64,000 nucleotides of DNA from Bisbaumannia sp015645095 (GCA_036871055.1 CP141893.1:3534001-3598000); one strand, 5' to 3'; counted from the stretch's first letter, positions 20,123 to 29,903 are shown. The notes: generated by a model from the sequence alone, not told the origin. Numbers and translations: made by a program.

Positions 20123-20787
20123 GCGGCCTCCTCGTCGGCCACCAGGCGCCCCTCGCGCAGCCGCAGGATGCGATGGCGCAAGCGGGCGATCAGCGCCAGG
20201 TCGTGGCTGGCGATCATCACCGTGGTGCCGATGCGATTGAAGTCCTCGAACAGCGCCATGATATCGGCGGAGAGCTGGGGGTCCAGGTTACCGGTGGGCT
20301 CGTCGGCCAACAGCAGCGCCGGCTTGTTGACCACCGCCCGAGCGATGCCGACCCGCTGCTGTTCGCCGCCGGAGAGCTCGATGGGCAGCGCCTTCTCCCG
20401 ATAGAGCAGGCCCACCTTGTCGAGGGCGGCGCGCACCCGGCGGGCGACCTCCCGGGGCTCCATGCCCTGGATCTCCAGCGGCAGGGCCACATTGGCGAAG
20501 ACGCTGCGGTCGAAGAGCAGTTGGTGATCCTGGAAGACCACGCCGATCTGGCGGCGATAGAAGGGCAGCTGGCTGGCATGCAGCCGCTCGATATCGTGAC
20601 CGGCCACCAGCACCCGGCCGCGACTGGGACGCTCCAGGCGCATGATCAGCCGCAGCAGCGAGCTCTTGCCGGCCCCGGAGTGGCCGGTCAGGAAGACCAT
20701 CTCGCCGCGGCGCACCCGGAAGTCGAGATTGGCCAGCGCCTCGAAGCGCCCGCCGTAGCGCTTGCCCACATGCTCGAAGACGATCAT
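20119..20787 (-). CDS. ftsE: Cell division ATP-binding protein FtsE
   Basis: ABC ATPase of the FtsEX complex. The 222-residue protein has Walker A GHSGAGKS at residues 36-43, the signature LSGGEQQR, Walker B LLLADEP and a switch histidine in IASHD. It begins MIVFEHVGKRYGG, as in other FtsE proteins. The start lies 8 bp after the ftsY stop and its end overlaps ftsX, so ftsYEX forms one transcription unit. Confidence 0.97.
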   Translation of the reverse strand: MIVFEHVGKRYGGRFEALANLDFRVRRGEMVFLTGHSGAGKSSLLRLIMRLERPSRGRVLVAGHDIERLHASQLPFYRRQIGVVFQDHQLLFDRSVFANVALPLEIQGMEPREVARRVRAALDKVGLLYREKALPIELSGGEQQRVGIARAVVNKPALLLADEPTGNLDPQLSADIMALFEDFNRIGTTVMIASHDLALIARLRHRILRLREGRLVADEEAA

Positions 20788-20795
20788 CGGCGGGC

Positions 20796-22100
<1,305 letters not shown>

Positions 22101-22262
22101 GGGGGGATCTGACCTCGAGGTCTGAAGAATCGGCTCATCCTACCACTGCCAACCACCGCTGTGGATGCGGATAAGGCCAGAGAGACAGGCCCGTCCCTAA
22201 CACCACGAACCCCATCCGCCTCTCGCCGCCGCCGACCTCCGCTGTGGATGCGGTTAAGCCCG

Positions 22263-22325
22263 AAGGCCGGGGTGTAACCCCGGCCATGACTATGGATAAG
22301 GCCGGGGGTACAATCCCGGCCATGA
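22263..22325 (+). repeat. Duplicated start region and hairpins of rsmD
   Basis: Two near-identical units, 22263-22289 and 22298-22325, each form a hairpin (GGCCGGGG with CCCCGGCC, and GGCCGGG with CCCGGCC) directly followed by an ATG. The second ATG is the preferred rsmD start. The two ATGs are 36 bp apart and in frame. Further upstream a 20-bp sequence starting CCGCTGTGGATGCGG occurs at 22156 and 22239. Confidence 0.8.
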
Positions 22326-22987
22326 AACGACGCTCCTCCTCCCCCTCTCGCCGCCGCGCCTCGTCCCGGGGAGCGGCCCCAGGGCCTGGCCCGGCTGGCC
22401 GCGGCAAGCTGCGCATCATCGGCGGCGACTATCGCCGCCGCCAGCTGCCGGTGCCCGACAGTCCCGGCCTGCGCCCCACGCCGGACCGGGTCCGCGAGAC
22501 CCTGTTCAACTGGCTGACCGGAGTGACCCCCGGCGCCCGGGTGCTGGACCTCTATGCCGGCACCGGGGCCCTGGGCCTGGAGGCGCTCTCCCGGGGCGCC
22601 CGGCAGGCCTGCTTCGTGGAGCGCGAGCCACGCGTGGCCCAGGGCCTGGCGGCCAACCTGGCGACCCTGGGGGCGGACGAGCGGGGCCGGGTCCTGACTC
22701 AGGCCGCGGAGGCCTTCCTGGCCGGCCCCGCCACCCCCTTCGACCTGGTCTTCCTCGACCCGCCCTTTCGTCAGGGCCTGGCGGAAGCGGCCTGTGTCGG
22801 CCTGGAGGAGAACGGCTGGCTCGAGGCCGACGCCTGGATCTATGTGGAGGTGGAGCAGGAGCTGGCGCTGAGGGTGCCGGACCACTGGCGACTGCATCGC
22901 GAGGTCAAGGCCGGCGACACCCTGGGACGCCTCTACCAACGCCAGTTACGCCAGGCCCCGCCGTCGCCGGCCGGCGACGCTTGCTGA
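22322..22987 (+). CDS. rsmD: 16S rRNA (guanine-966-N2) methyltransferase
   Basis: Methylates G966 of 16S rRNA. The 221-residue protein has a basic, low-complexity N-terminal tail of about 30 residues, then KLRIIGGDYRRRQLPVPD, the motif I region VLDLYAGTGALGLEALSRGA and the catalytic FLDPPF. It is divergent from ftsY, as in other gammaproteobacteria. The start is uncertain: ATGs at 22286 and 22322 are in frame, neither has a clear Shine-Dalgarno site, and each sits at the foot of a GC-rich hairpin. Confidence 0.92.
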   Translation: MKRRSSSPSRRRASSRGAAPGPGPAGRGKLRIIGGDYRRRQLPVPDSPGLRPTPDRVRETLFNWLTGVTPGARVLDLYAGTGALGLEALSRGARQACFVEREPRVAQGLAANLATLGADERGRVLTQAAEAFLAGPATPFDLVFLDPPFRQGLAEAACVGLEENGWLEADAWIYVEVEQELALRVPDHWRLHREVKAGDTLGRLYQRQLRQAPPSPAGDAC

Positions 22988-23056
22988 GCCGCGTCAGCCA
23001 TCGTACGCTGCGCCCTGTAGGCCCATGCCACACGCCCAGCGATCAGGAGAAACAGG

Positions 23057-23260
23057 ATGAGTATCGAACTCTTCAACCAGCTCGAACAGAAGGTGTCCCA
23101 GGCCGTCGAAACCCTGGAACTGCTGAAGATGGAAGCCGAGGAGCTGCGCGAAGAAAACAGCCGCCTGAAGCAGGAGCACGACGAGTGGCAGCGTCGCCTC
23201 AGTGGCCTGTTGAGCAAGTTCCAGGAGCTGGATAGCGGCAGTTCATCCGCCCAGTCCTAG
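23057..23260 (+). CDS. zapB: ZapB-like coiled-coil cell division protein
   Basis: A 67-residue protein, almost entirely one coiled coil with heptad leucines (LEQKVSQAVETLELLKMEAEEL). It aligns with the first and last parts of E. coli ZapB, which stabilises the Z ring through ZapA, but is shorter in the middle. AGGA precedes the ATG. It follows rsmD by 70 bp. The family is also listed under TIGR02449; the Z-ring role is inferred from that similarity. Confidence 0.75.
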   Translation: MSIELFNQLEQKVSQAVETLELLKMEAEELREENSRLKQEHDEWQRRLSGLLSKFQELDSGSSSAQS

Positions 23261-23264
23261 GCTC

Positions 23265-23741
23265 CTAAGGCGCCGCTTCCGAGGGCGCCAGCGCCAGCGA
23301 CATCAGCACGGCGTCCTCCCGGGGCGCTCCCGCCCCACCGGGATAGTAGCCCCGGCGACGCCCGTCCTCGGCGAAGCCGGCGACCCGGTAGAGCGCCAGG
23401 GCCGGTGCATTGCCGGCCCGTACCTCCAGCAGCAACCGCTCGCTGCCCCACTCCCGAGCCGTGGCGACGACCTCCGCCAGGAGTCGCCGGGCCAGTCCCC
23501 GGCGTCGCGCCAGGGGCGACACCGTGATGGCCTGCAACTCCGCCTCGAAGGGCAATCGGTAGACGATCGCCTGCCCCAGCAGGGCCGCCCCGTCGCGAAT
23601 TCCCCAGACCCATGCCGCCTCGTCCGCCAGGGCATCGGCCAACTGGCGCTCGCTCCAGGGGTGGGGCTGCCCGGCCCGCTCCAGGGCCAGCAAGTCCGGG
23701 AGGTCTCCCCCGACCAGGCGCACGAGCTCAGGCATCGCCAT
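23265..23741 (-). CDS. rimI: Ribosomal protein S18 alanine N-acetyltransferase
   Basis: GNAT acetyltransferase of 158 residues. The acetyl-CoA loop is LQAITVSPLARRRGLARRLL, followed by LLLEVRAGNAPALALYRVAGF, the standard RimI C-terminal motif (E-V-R-x-x-N-x-x-A-x-x-L-Y). It follows holD with a 14-bp overlap, as in E. coli holD-rimI. The start may be the ATG at 23741 or the in-frame ATG at 23735; the open frame continues far upstream inside holD but without family similarity. Confidence 0.88.
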   Translation of the reverse strand: MAMPELVRLVGGDLPDLLALERAGQPHPWSERQLADALADEAAWVWGIRDGAALLGQAIVYRLPFEAELQAITVSPLARRRGLARRLLAEVVATAREWGSERLLLEVRAGNAPALALYRVAGFAEDGRRRGYYPGGAGAPREDAVLMSLALAPSEAAP

Positions 23742-24543
23742 CGTCGGCCCAGTCCCGCCCCAGGGCGAACAGCCGCGGCCAGAGGGCCCGCTTGGCCTCG
23801 GCATCGCCGGCCAGTTCGGCGAGACTCGGCCCCTGCCAGGCGGGCAACCCCAGCCCCTCGCTCTGCTCGCCGTCGATGGCCAGCACCTGATCCAGTTCCG
23901 GCGAGAGGCCGAAGGCCAGCAGCCGTTCCGGGCGCCAGCCACGCCCGGCGATAAAGGCCTTGAGCCCTTCCCGGGCCTCCTCCAGGGGCGCCTCCACCGG
24001 CAGCCCCTCCATCAGCGGCCAGTCGAAGCGCTGCAAGGCCGGCGCCGCCAGGGGCAGGCCGGCGGCACGCCCCAGGTTATTCAGCAGGCGTTGCTGCGCG
24101 GCATCCGGCGCCTCGGGCAGGAGCAGCAGCCAGCGCCCCTCCAGGGCCATCAGTTGCACGGAGAAGCGTAGCGCCTGTCGGGGTTCCACCGCGGAAGTGG
24201 ACTCGGCGGGCGGCGTCTGAGCCTGGGCTTCCGACGGCTTGGCCGCCGGGGCCTGGGGCGCCTCGCCCAACAGGGCCTTGGCCCGCCCCGGCCCCGGCTC
24301 GGTCATGCCCCGGGGCGCCGGCTCGTTAGGCGCACCGGGCGTCGCCTCGGGGACCTCACGGCGCGGTACCGGCTCCTGCAATAACGCCTGCAGCCGGGCC
24401 TGGGGCGCCTGGGCAGGGGCCGACGCCTCTTCGGGCCAGTCGCAGGCCGGCGTCTCGGCCGCCCCGGGCAGCCGGTAGCGGGCCGTCCAGGCGGTCAGCC
24501 CCATGGCCTCCAGGTACTGGAGGCGCTGCGGTTCGTTGATCAC
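23728..24543 (-). CDS. holD: Probable DNA polymerase III psi subunit (long form)
   Basis: A 271-residue protein. The N-terminus (QRLQYLEAMGLTAWTARYRLPGA) resembles the E. coli HolD opening, which is the chi-binding region. The C-terminal half contains LLLLPEAPD and LAELAGDAEAKRALWPRLFAL, similar to the HolD end. A Pro/Ala/Glu-rich linker of about 100 residues lies between, making it twice the E. coli length; long cryptic psi subunits are known in pseudomonads. The GTG start overlaps the bolA stop (GTGA). The rimI gene follows, as in E. coli. Without the context and both ends this would read as hypothetical. Confidence 0.75.
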   Translation of the reverse strand: MINEPQRLQYLEAMGLTAWTARYRLPGAAETPACDWPEEASAPAQAPQARLQALLQEPVPRREVPEATPGAPNEPAPRGMTEPGPGRAKALLGEAPQAPAAKPSEAQAQTPPAESTSAVEPRQALRFSVQLMALEGRWLLLLPEAPDAAQQRLLNNLGRAAGLPLAAPALQRFDWPLMEGLPVEAPLEEAREGLKAFIAGRGWRPERLLAFGLSPELDQVLAIDGEQSEGLGLPAWQGPSLAELAGDAEAKRALWPRLFALGRDWADDGDA

Positions 24544-24848
24544 CGGCCGCCGCCGCGGCAGTTCGGGGAGTCGGGGCGCTCGCCACCCCGGGCGGCCCAC
24601 TCCTCCGGGGTGTAGGGGTGCAGCGCCAGGGCGTGAACGGGACCGGCCAGCTCGTCGGCCAGCAGGGCATAGATCTGCTGGTGGCGCTTGACCGGCAGCA
24701 TGCCGCCGAAGCGCTCGGAGACCAGGGTCACCTTGAAGTGGGTCTCGGAGTCGGGCGGCACATGGTGCTTGTGGCTCTCGTTCTCCACCACCAGCACGCT
24801 GGGCTCGAGGGCCTGGAGTTTCGCTTCGATGGACGCCTGTACGCTCAT
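24540..24848 (-). CDS. bolA: BolA-family protein
   Basis: A 102-residue BolA/IbaG-fold protein. It has the conserved SHKHHVPPDSETHFKVTLVS core, the RHQQIYALLADEL helix and the VHALALHPYTPEEW strand with the conserved histidine. The C-terminal SPNCRGGG matches the BolA branch rather than IbaG. BolA proteins bind monothiol glutaredoxins and Fe-S clusters and act in stress morphology. It is coupled to holD, whose GTG overlaps the bolA stop. Confidence 0.92.
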   Translation of the reverse strand: MSVQASIEAKLQALEPSVLVVENESHKHHVPPDSETHFKVTLVSERFGGMLPVKRHQQIYALLADELAGPVHALALHPYTPEEWAARGGERPDSPNCRGGGR

Positions 24849-24888
24849 GGGAGTCTCGCTGTGGGGATGGGAGGAGTCACCATTGTAC

Positions 24889-26295
24889 TCATTCGGCCAG
24901 GCGCCGACGATGGGCCTCGCGGCGCGCCGCCTCGCTCAGGGAGAGTCGCCGCAGGCTGGCCAGCAATGCCAGCAGGCAGGCCAGACAGCCCAGCCAGAGA
25001 GTGGCCTGCACCGAGGCCAGCCAGCCGGTGGCCAGCACCAGGCCGACCACGGCCACCCCCAGGGACTGTCCCAGGGTGCGGGTGGTGCTCATCACCCCGG
25101 AGGCGTTGGCGCTGCGTTCCCGGGGCACGCTGCTCATCAGTTCGCGGTTGTTGGGGGCCTGGAAGAGCCCGAAGCCCAGGCCGCATAGCGCCATGCGCCA
25201 CAGGCTGTCGGCGAGGCTCGCCTCGGCCCCCTGCAACGCCAGGGCCGCCAGGCCGCTCATCAGCAGCCCGAGGCCGGTGCTGGCCAGCAGGGCCGGATTG
25301 ACACGGTCCGCCAGGCGTCCGGCCAGGGGCGCGGTGAGCATGATGGTCAGCGGCCAGGGGGTGAAGAGCCAGGCGGTCTGCAGGGGCGAGTAGCCGAGCT
25401 CCTTCTGGTAATAGAAGGAGAGCGCCACGAAGACCAGGCCCTGGGCGATAAAGGTCAGCCCCTGGGCCTGGATGCCCAGGGCGAAGCGCGGCTCACGGAA
25501 GAGCCCCAGCGGCAGCAGCGGGTGGCGGGCGCGGCGCTGGCGGGCCAGGAAGCCCGCGCCGCAGGCCAGGCTCAGGGCCAGCAGCGCCAGCCCCCAGGCG
25601 TCGCCATGACCCAGGGCGTCCATGGCCAGGAAGAAGCCCACCAGCATGGCCGCCGAGAGCAGCGCCCCGGCCAGGTCGAAGCCCCCCTTCCGGCGCGGCT
25701 CGGCGGGCAGGGCCCGCCAGGCCACCGCGGCGGCGACCAGTCCCAGGGGCACATTGAGGGCGAACAGCCAGGGCCAGTCGGCGACCGCCAGTACCAGCCC
25801 GCCCAGGGCCGGCCCCGAGGCATAGCCCACCGCCACCACCATGGCACTGAAGCCCATGGCCGCTCCCAGCAGCCGCGAGGGGAAGACCTGGCGATAGAGG
25901 GAGGGGCCGATGGAGAGGGTGGCGGCGGCGCCCAGGCCCTGGAGGGCACGGAACAGCAGCAGGGGCTCGAGCCGGCTGGAGAGCGCCGCCCCCAGGGAGG
26001 CCACCGAAAAGAGCAGCAGCCCCACCAGGTAGAGGCGGCGCCGGGTCATCAGCTCACTCAGGGCGGCGCACAGCAGCAGGCTGGCGCCACATACCAGCTG
26101 GAAGCTGGTCACCACCCATACCGCCCGGGCCTCGGAGATGCCCAGGTCGCGGGCGATGGAGGGCAGGGCCACGTTGATCATGGTGACGTCCACCACCGTG
26201 ATCAGGGTGCCCAGCACCAGGGTCAGCACCGCCAGGCGGCGCTCGGGGCCCGGCAGGCCATCATCGCCGGGACGCGTGGAGAAGAGTCGACTCAT
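24889..26295 (-). CDS. MFS drug transporter of the DHA2 (EmrB/QacA) type
   Basis: A 468-residue polytopic inner-membrane protein. Motifs seen are DVTMINVALPSIARDLG in helix 1, the WVVTSFQL segment and LALLFRALQGLGAA-type helix 4, all typical of DHA2 drug:H+ antiporters. I count roughly 12-14 hydrophobic segments. The frame extends to a TTG at 26319, but the ATG at 26295 is preferred. No membrane-fusion (EmrA) or regulatory gene adjoins it. Substrate is unknown. Confidence 0.85.
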   Translation of the reverse strand: MSRLFSTRPGDDGLPGPERRLAVLTLVLGTLITVVDVTMINVALPSIARDLGISEARAVWVVTSFQLVCGASLLLCAALSELMTRRRLYLVGLLLFSVASLGAALSSRLEPLLLFRALQGLGAAATLSIGPSLYRQVFPSRLLGAAMGFSAMVVAVGYASGPALGGLVLAVADWPWLFALNVPLGLVAAAVAWRALPAEPRRKGGFDLAGALLSAAMLVGFFLAMDALGHGDAWGLALLALSLACGAGFLARQRRARHPLLPLGLFREPRFALGIQAQGLTFIAQGLVFVALSFYYQKELGYSPLQTAWLFTPWPLTIMLTAPLAGRLADRVNPALLASTGLGLLMSGLAALALQGAEASLADSLWRMALCGLGFGLFQAPNNRELMSSVPRERSANASGVMSTTRTLGQSLGVAVVGLVLATGWLASVQATLWLGCLACLLALLASLRRLSLSEAARREAHRRRLAE

Positions 26296-26323
26296 GGGCT
26301 TCCATTGATGCCAGCACAACGAA

Positions 26324-26345
26324 AAGACCGGCCATGGCCGGTCTT
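26324..26345 (-). terminator. Intrinsic terminator of the acidic-protein gene
   Basis: A perfect 11-bp palindrome (AAGACCGGCCA with its complement) followed on the minus strand by TTTTC. It lies between the 26389 gene and the MFS gene, so the two are probably transcribed separately. Confidence 0.75.
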
Positions 26346-26388
26346 GGATCGGGAGGAGGTCGGCGTTACACCCGACAACGTCCTGGTC

Positions 26389-26775
26389 CTAGTCCTGGTC
26401 GGTCTCCATCAACAACGCATCGTCGAACTCGGAGATCTCCAGGGGCGCCTCGTCGTCCAGGTCCATGGCCAGGTAGCTGTGCTCGACCCGCAGGAAGCGC
26501 TGGAACAGCGCCCAGTCGAGGGTCTCGGGCCAGAGCCGTTCGTCCTCTTCCCAGGCCCGCAGCTCGGTCTCGAGGATCTCCAGGTAACGCTCGCGAACGA
26601 AGGCCTGCAGGGCCTCCGGGGTGTCCATCTCGGGGATCAGGTAGACGGTGCTCTCCCGATCGACGTCATCGAGGGTCAGGTCGTCCTCGCCCACCGTGGG
26701 CTCCAGGGAGTTGATCCAGTCCAGGAAGGGCTGGGTCGGCTTGACGCTCAGGGCGGAGCGGTTGAGCAGTTTCAT
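26389..26775 (-). CDS. Conserved acidic protein of unknown function
   Basis: A 128-residue soluble protein that I do not recognise. It is very acidic: 34 of 128 residues are Asp or Glu, concentrated in the centre and C-terminus. It starts MKLLNRSALSVKPTQPFLDW and has no signal peptide, membrane segment or cysteine motif. An AGGAGAGTG ribosome-binding site and a clear downstream terminator support a real single-gene unit. Nothing in its neighbours (MFS gene, lysS) suggests a role. Confidence 0.7.
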   Translation of the reverse strand: MKLLNRSALSVKPTQPFLDWINSLEPTVGEDDLTLDDVDRESTVYLIPEMDTPEALQAFVRERYLEILETELRAWEEDERLWPETLDWALFQRFLRVEHSYLAMDLDDEAPLEISEFDDALLMETDQD

Positions 26776-27149
26776 CGCACTCTCCTCGATGACGATTCCT
26801 GGGCATTATGGGCGCAAGGGCCCCCGGTTACCAATACTTCCCCTTGGGTTCAGTCCTCCGACCAGGCTACCTGCTGAGGCCCGGGGCTATTCTGGGGACA
26901 GGCACCCGGCGGCCGGACCCTCGCAAAGACGCTGTGAACCCTTCCCTGGGCGCTCGACTTTTTCCTGCGGCGCTCTCGCATCCTGCTCCGCTTGCAGGAC
27001 CGGGGTAGGCCATCCATGGCCTACCCGTTCGGAAGGGCCTTCCTCACCCCTGAAAAAGACGCTTTGCTCCGACCTGCCCCCAGCGCCCCTTAGCCATTCC
27101 AAGCATGATAGCCCTGTCCCCTCAGGGGCGCGGAAGGAGGCAAGCCCCT
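26776..27149. other. Intergenic region of 374 bp with repeat copy B
   Basis: No gene is supported here. The first 110 bp hold the promoter side of the acidic-protein gene; 26921-27090 is a dispersed two-armed repeat; the rest leads to the lysS stop codon. CTGGGGACAGG-type sequence at 26892 and CCTGTCCCC at 27113 flank the repeat as a short inverted pair. Confidence 0.7.
26921..27090 (+). repeat. Dispersed two-armed intergenic repeat, copy B (87-bp centre)
   Basis: Left arm 26921-26964 and right arm 27052-27090 match copy A (12971-13060, minus strand) at 41/44 and 36/39 positions. Instead of 6 bp, the centre is 87 bp and holds a perfect 10-bp-stem hairpin, GGTAGGCCAT with ATGGCCTACC (27004-27025). 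CTTTTTC and GAAAAAG bracket the centre as in copy A. Confidence 0.9.
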
Positions 27150-28700
27150 TCAATCAACCTCGGGGCGCATGGCCGGGAACAGCAACACATCACGAATCGA
27201 GGCGCTGTCGGTGAGCAGCATCACCAGGCGATCGATGCCGATGCCCTCGCCGGCGGTGGGCGGCAGGCCGTATTCGAGCGCGCGCACGTAGTCGGCGTCG
27301 TAGTACATCGCCTCGTCGTCGCCGGCCTCCTTCTCGGCCACCTGCTCGCGGAAGCGCTCGGCCTGGTCCTCGGCGTCGTTGAGCTCGGAGAAACCGTTGG
27401 CGATCTCGCGACCGCCGACGAAGAACTCGAAACGCTCGGTGACGAAGGGATTCGAGTCCTTGCGCCGCGCCAGGGGGCTCACCTCGGTGGGGTACTCGGT
27501 GATAAAGGTGGGCTCATGAAGGCGATGCTCCACGGTCTTCTCGAAGATCTCGATCTGGACCTTGCCCAGGCCCCAGCCATCCTTGACGTCGATATCCAGG
27601 CGCTCGGCGATCTGGCGGGCGGCGCTCTCGTCGGCCAGCGCCTCGGCGTGGATGTCCGGGTTGTACTCGAGAATCGAGTCGAAGACGCTCAGGCGGCGCA
27701 GCGGCCGGCCGAAGTCGTACTCGAAGGTCTCCAGCACCTCGCCGTCACGGTTGCGCACGGTGTTGACCACGGTGGTGGTGCCCAGCACCTCCTGGGTCAG
27801 GCTACGCAGCATCGCCTCGGTGAGGTCCATCAGGTCGTTGTAGTCCGCGTAGGCCTGATAGAACTCGATCATGGTGAACTCGGGGTTGTGCCGAGTGGAG
27901 AGGCCTTCGTTGCGGAAGTTGCGGTTGATCTCGAAGACCTTCTCGAAGCCCCCCACCACCAGGCGCTTGAGGTAGAGCTCGGGGGCGATGCGCAGGTACA
28001 TGTCGATGTCCAGCGCATTGTGGTGGGTCTTGAAGGGGCGCGCGGTAGCGCCGCCGGGGATCGGCTGCAGCATGGGGGTCTCCACCTCCATGAAGCCGCG
28101 GGCCTCGAAGAAGCGGCGCATGGCACTGATCACCCGGGCACGGGCCTCGAAGACCTGGCGCGAGTCGGGGTTCATGATCAGGTCCACGTAGCGCTGGCGA
28201 TAACGCGCCTCCATGTCGGTGAGGCCGTGGAACTTGTCGGGCAGCGGACGCAGGCTCTTGGTCAGCAGCCTGGCCTCTTCCATCATCACATAGAGGTCGC
28301 CCTTGCCGGACTTGTGCACCGGCCCGCGCCCGGCGACGATATCGCCGATGTCCCAGCCCTTGACGTCCTCGAGCACCTCGGCCGGCAGCCCCTTCTTGTC
28401 CACGTAGAGCTGGATCTGTCCGGAGACGTCCTGGATGACGATAAAGGGGCCACGCTTGCGCATGATGCGCCCGGCCACCGCCGCCTGGCGTCCCAGCGCC
28501 TCGAGCTCCTCCTTCGCCTTGTCGCCGAGCTTGGCCATCAGCTCGGCGGCCTGGCTGTCACGGCGAAAGTCATTGGGGAAGGCGCTCGCCCCCTGGGCAA
28601 CGGCCTTCTCGCGGCGCGCGGCCAGCTTGGCGCGGCGCTCGGCGATCAGGTGGTTCTCGTCCTGCTGGGGGCTATCCGTAGAGGGGCTCTGGTTGGCCAT
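27150..28700 (-). CDS. lysS: Lysyl-tRNA synthetase (class II)
   Basis: Charges tRNA-Lys. The 516-residue protein has an N-terminal OB-fold anticodon-binding domain (VAGRIMRKRGPFIVIQDVSG) and a class II catalytic core: motif 1 with EARGFMEVETPML, motif 2 FRNEGLSTRHNPEFTMIEFY and motif 3 GEGIGIDRLVMLL. The frame extends 11 codons upstream, but the ATG at 28700 starts the normal sequence. It lies directly downstream of prfB, the conserved prfB-lysS pair. Confidence 0.97.
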   Translation of the reverse strand: MANQSPSTDSPQQDENHLIAERRAKLAARREKAVAQGASAFPNDFRRDSQAAELMAKLGDKAKEELEALGRQAAVAGRIMRKRGPFIVIQDVSGQIQLYVDKKGLPAEVLEDVKGWDIGDIVAGRGPVHKSGKGDLYVMMEEARLLTKSLRPLPDKFHGLTDMEARYRQRYVDLIMNPDSRQVFEARARVISAMRRFFEARGFMEVETPMLQPIPGGATARPFKTHHNALDIDMYLRIAPELYLKRLVVGGFEKVFEINRNFRNEGLSTRHNPEFTMIEFYQAYADYNDLMDLTEAMLRSLTQEVLGTTTVVNTVRNRDGEVLETFEYDFGRPLRRLSVFDSILEYNPDIHAEALADESAARQIAERLDIDVKDGWGLGKVQIEIFEKTVEHRLHEPTFITEYPTEVSPLARRKDSNPFVTERFEFFVGGREIANGFSELNDAEDQAERFREQVAEKEAGDDEAMYYDADYVRALEYGLPPTAGEGIGIDRLVMLLTDSASIRDVLLFPAMRPEVD

Positions 28701-28804
28701 GTCGCTACCTGTAGTCGAGTTGAGCTTGTGCAAAGAGGGCGGGCGGAAACGGAGAAGAAGCGCCCATCGCAGCGAGGCCTCCGCCCCGCCACAATGGGCA
28801 GGGG

Positions 28805-29903
28805 TCAGAGCCCCTGTTTAAGGCTGGCTTCGATGAACTGGTCCAGGTCGCCGTCCAGCACCTTGTCGCAGTTGCTGGTCTGCACGCCGGTACGCAGGTC
28901 CTTGATGCGCTGGTCATCCAGCACATAGGAGCGGATCTGGCTGCCCCAGCCGATATCGGCCTTGGACTCCTCCGCCTCCTGCTTGGCGGCGTTGCGCTTC
29001 TGCATCTCGTGCTCCCACAGCTTCGCCTTGAGCTGCTTCATGGCGAAGTCGCGGTTGGCGTGCTGGCTGCGCTGGCTCTGACAGGCCACCACGATGCCAG
29101 TGGGCTCGTGGGTGATGCGTACCGCCGAGTCGGTGGTGTTGACGTGCTGGCCGCCGGCACCACTGGAGCGGTAGGTATCGACGCGCAGGTCCGCCGGGTT
29201 GATCTCCACCTCGAAGCTGTCATCCACCTCCGGCGACAGGAACACCGAGGCGAAGGAGGTGTGACGCCGCCCGCCGGAGTCGAAGGGACTCTTGCGCACC
29301 AGGCGGTGCACCCCGGTCTCGGTGCGCAGCCAGCCGAAGGCGTAGTCGCCCTGGACATGGATGGTCGCCGACTTGATGCCCGCCACCTCGCCGGCGGAGG
29401 CCTCGATGATCTCGGCCTTGAAGCCGTGGTGCTCGGCCCAGCGCAGGTACATGCGCAGCAGGATATTGGCCCAGTCCTGAGCCTCGGTGCCGCCGGAGCC
29501 GGCCTGGATATCGAGGTAGGCGTTGTTCTCGTCCATCTCGCCGGAGAACATGCGCCGGAACTCCAGCTTTGCCAGGGCCTCCTGAAGCCCCTCGAGCTCC
29601 TTGCGCACCTCCTCGACGGTGGCCTCGTCCTCCTCCATCTCGGCCAGCTCCAGCAGGTCGCGGCTGTCGCCGAGGCCCTGGTCGAGCTCGTCGATGGTCT
29701 GGACGATCTGTTCCAGGGAGGCTCGCTCCTTGCCGAGCTTCTGGGCGTACTCCGGGTCGTTCCAGACGTTGGGGTCTTCCAGCTCGCGGGTGACTTCTTC
29801 TAGCCGATCCTTGCGTTCGGCATAGTCAAAGATACCCCCTCAGGACGTCTGTCCGCTCGGACAGGTCCTTGATGAGGTTGTGAATGGGGTTGGTTTCCAG
29901 CAT
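28805..29903 (-). CDS. prfB: Peptide chain release factor 2, with programmed +1 frameshift
   Basis: Recognises UGA and UAA stop codons. Codons 1-25 (29903-29829) start MLETNPIHNL and end RGYL, then hit an in-frame TGA (29828-29826). A +1 shift at CTT TGA C continues in the second frame (29827-28805, 340 codons) for a total of 365 residues, the E. coli RF2 length. The stop-recognition tripeptide SPF (KSPFDSGG) and the peptidyl-hydrolysis GGQ (near residue 251) are intact. The in-frame TGA is autoregulation, not damage. lysS follows. Confidence 0.97.
29825..29840 (-). promoter_or_regulatory. RF2 programmed frameshift site
   Basis: On the minus strand AGGGGG (29840-29835), a Shine-Dalgarno-like element, stands 3 bp before CTTTGAC (29831-29825), the slippery CTT followed by the TGA C stop context. 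This is the classical prfB feedback site: low RF2 slows termination at TGA and favours the +1 shift. Confidence 0.95.

Noticed and set aside
22135..22419. Minus-strand frame between ftsY and rsmD
   Set aside because: It overlaps the rsmD start and repeated hairpins, has no ribosome-binding site and no recognisable product.
27105..28928. 607-codon plus-strand frame over lysS and the end of prfB
   Set aside because: It is antisense to two genes with intact catalytic motifs and shows His/Val/Leu shadow composition.
29826..29828. In-frame TGA in prfB read as a pseudogene
   Set aside because: The stop is embedded in the canonical RF2 frameshift signal and the two frames join to a full-length, motif-complete protein.
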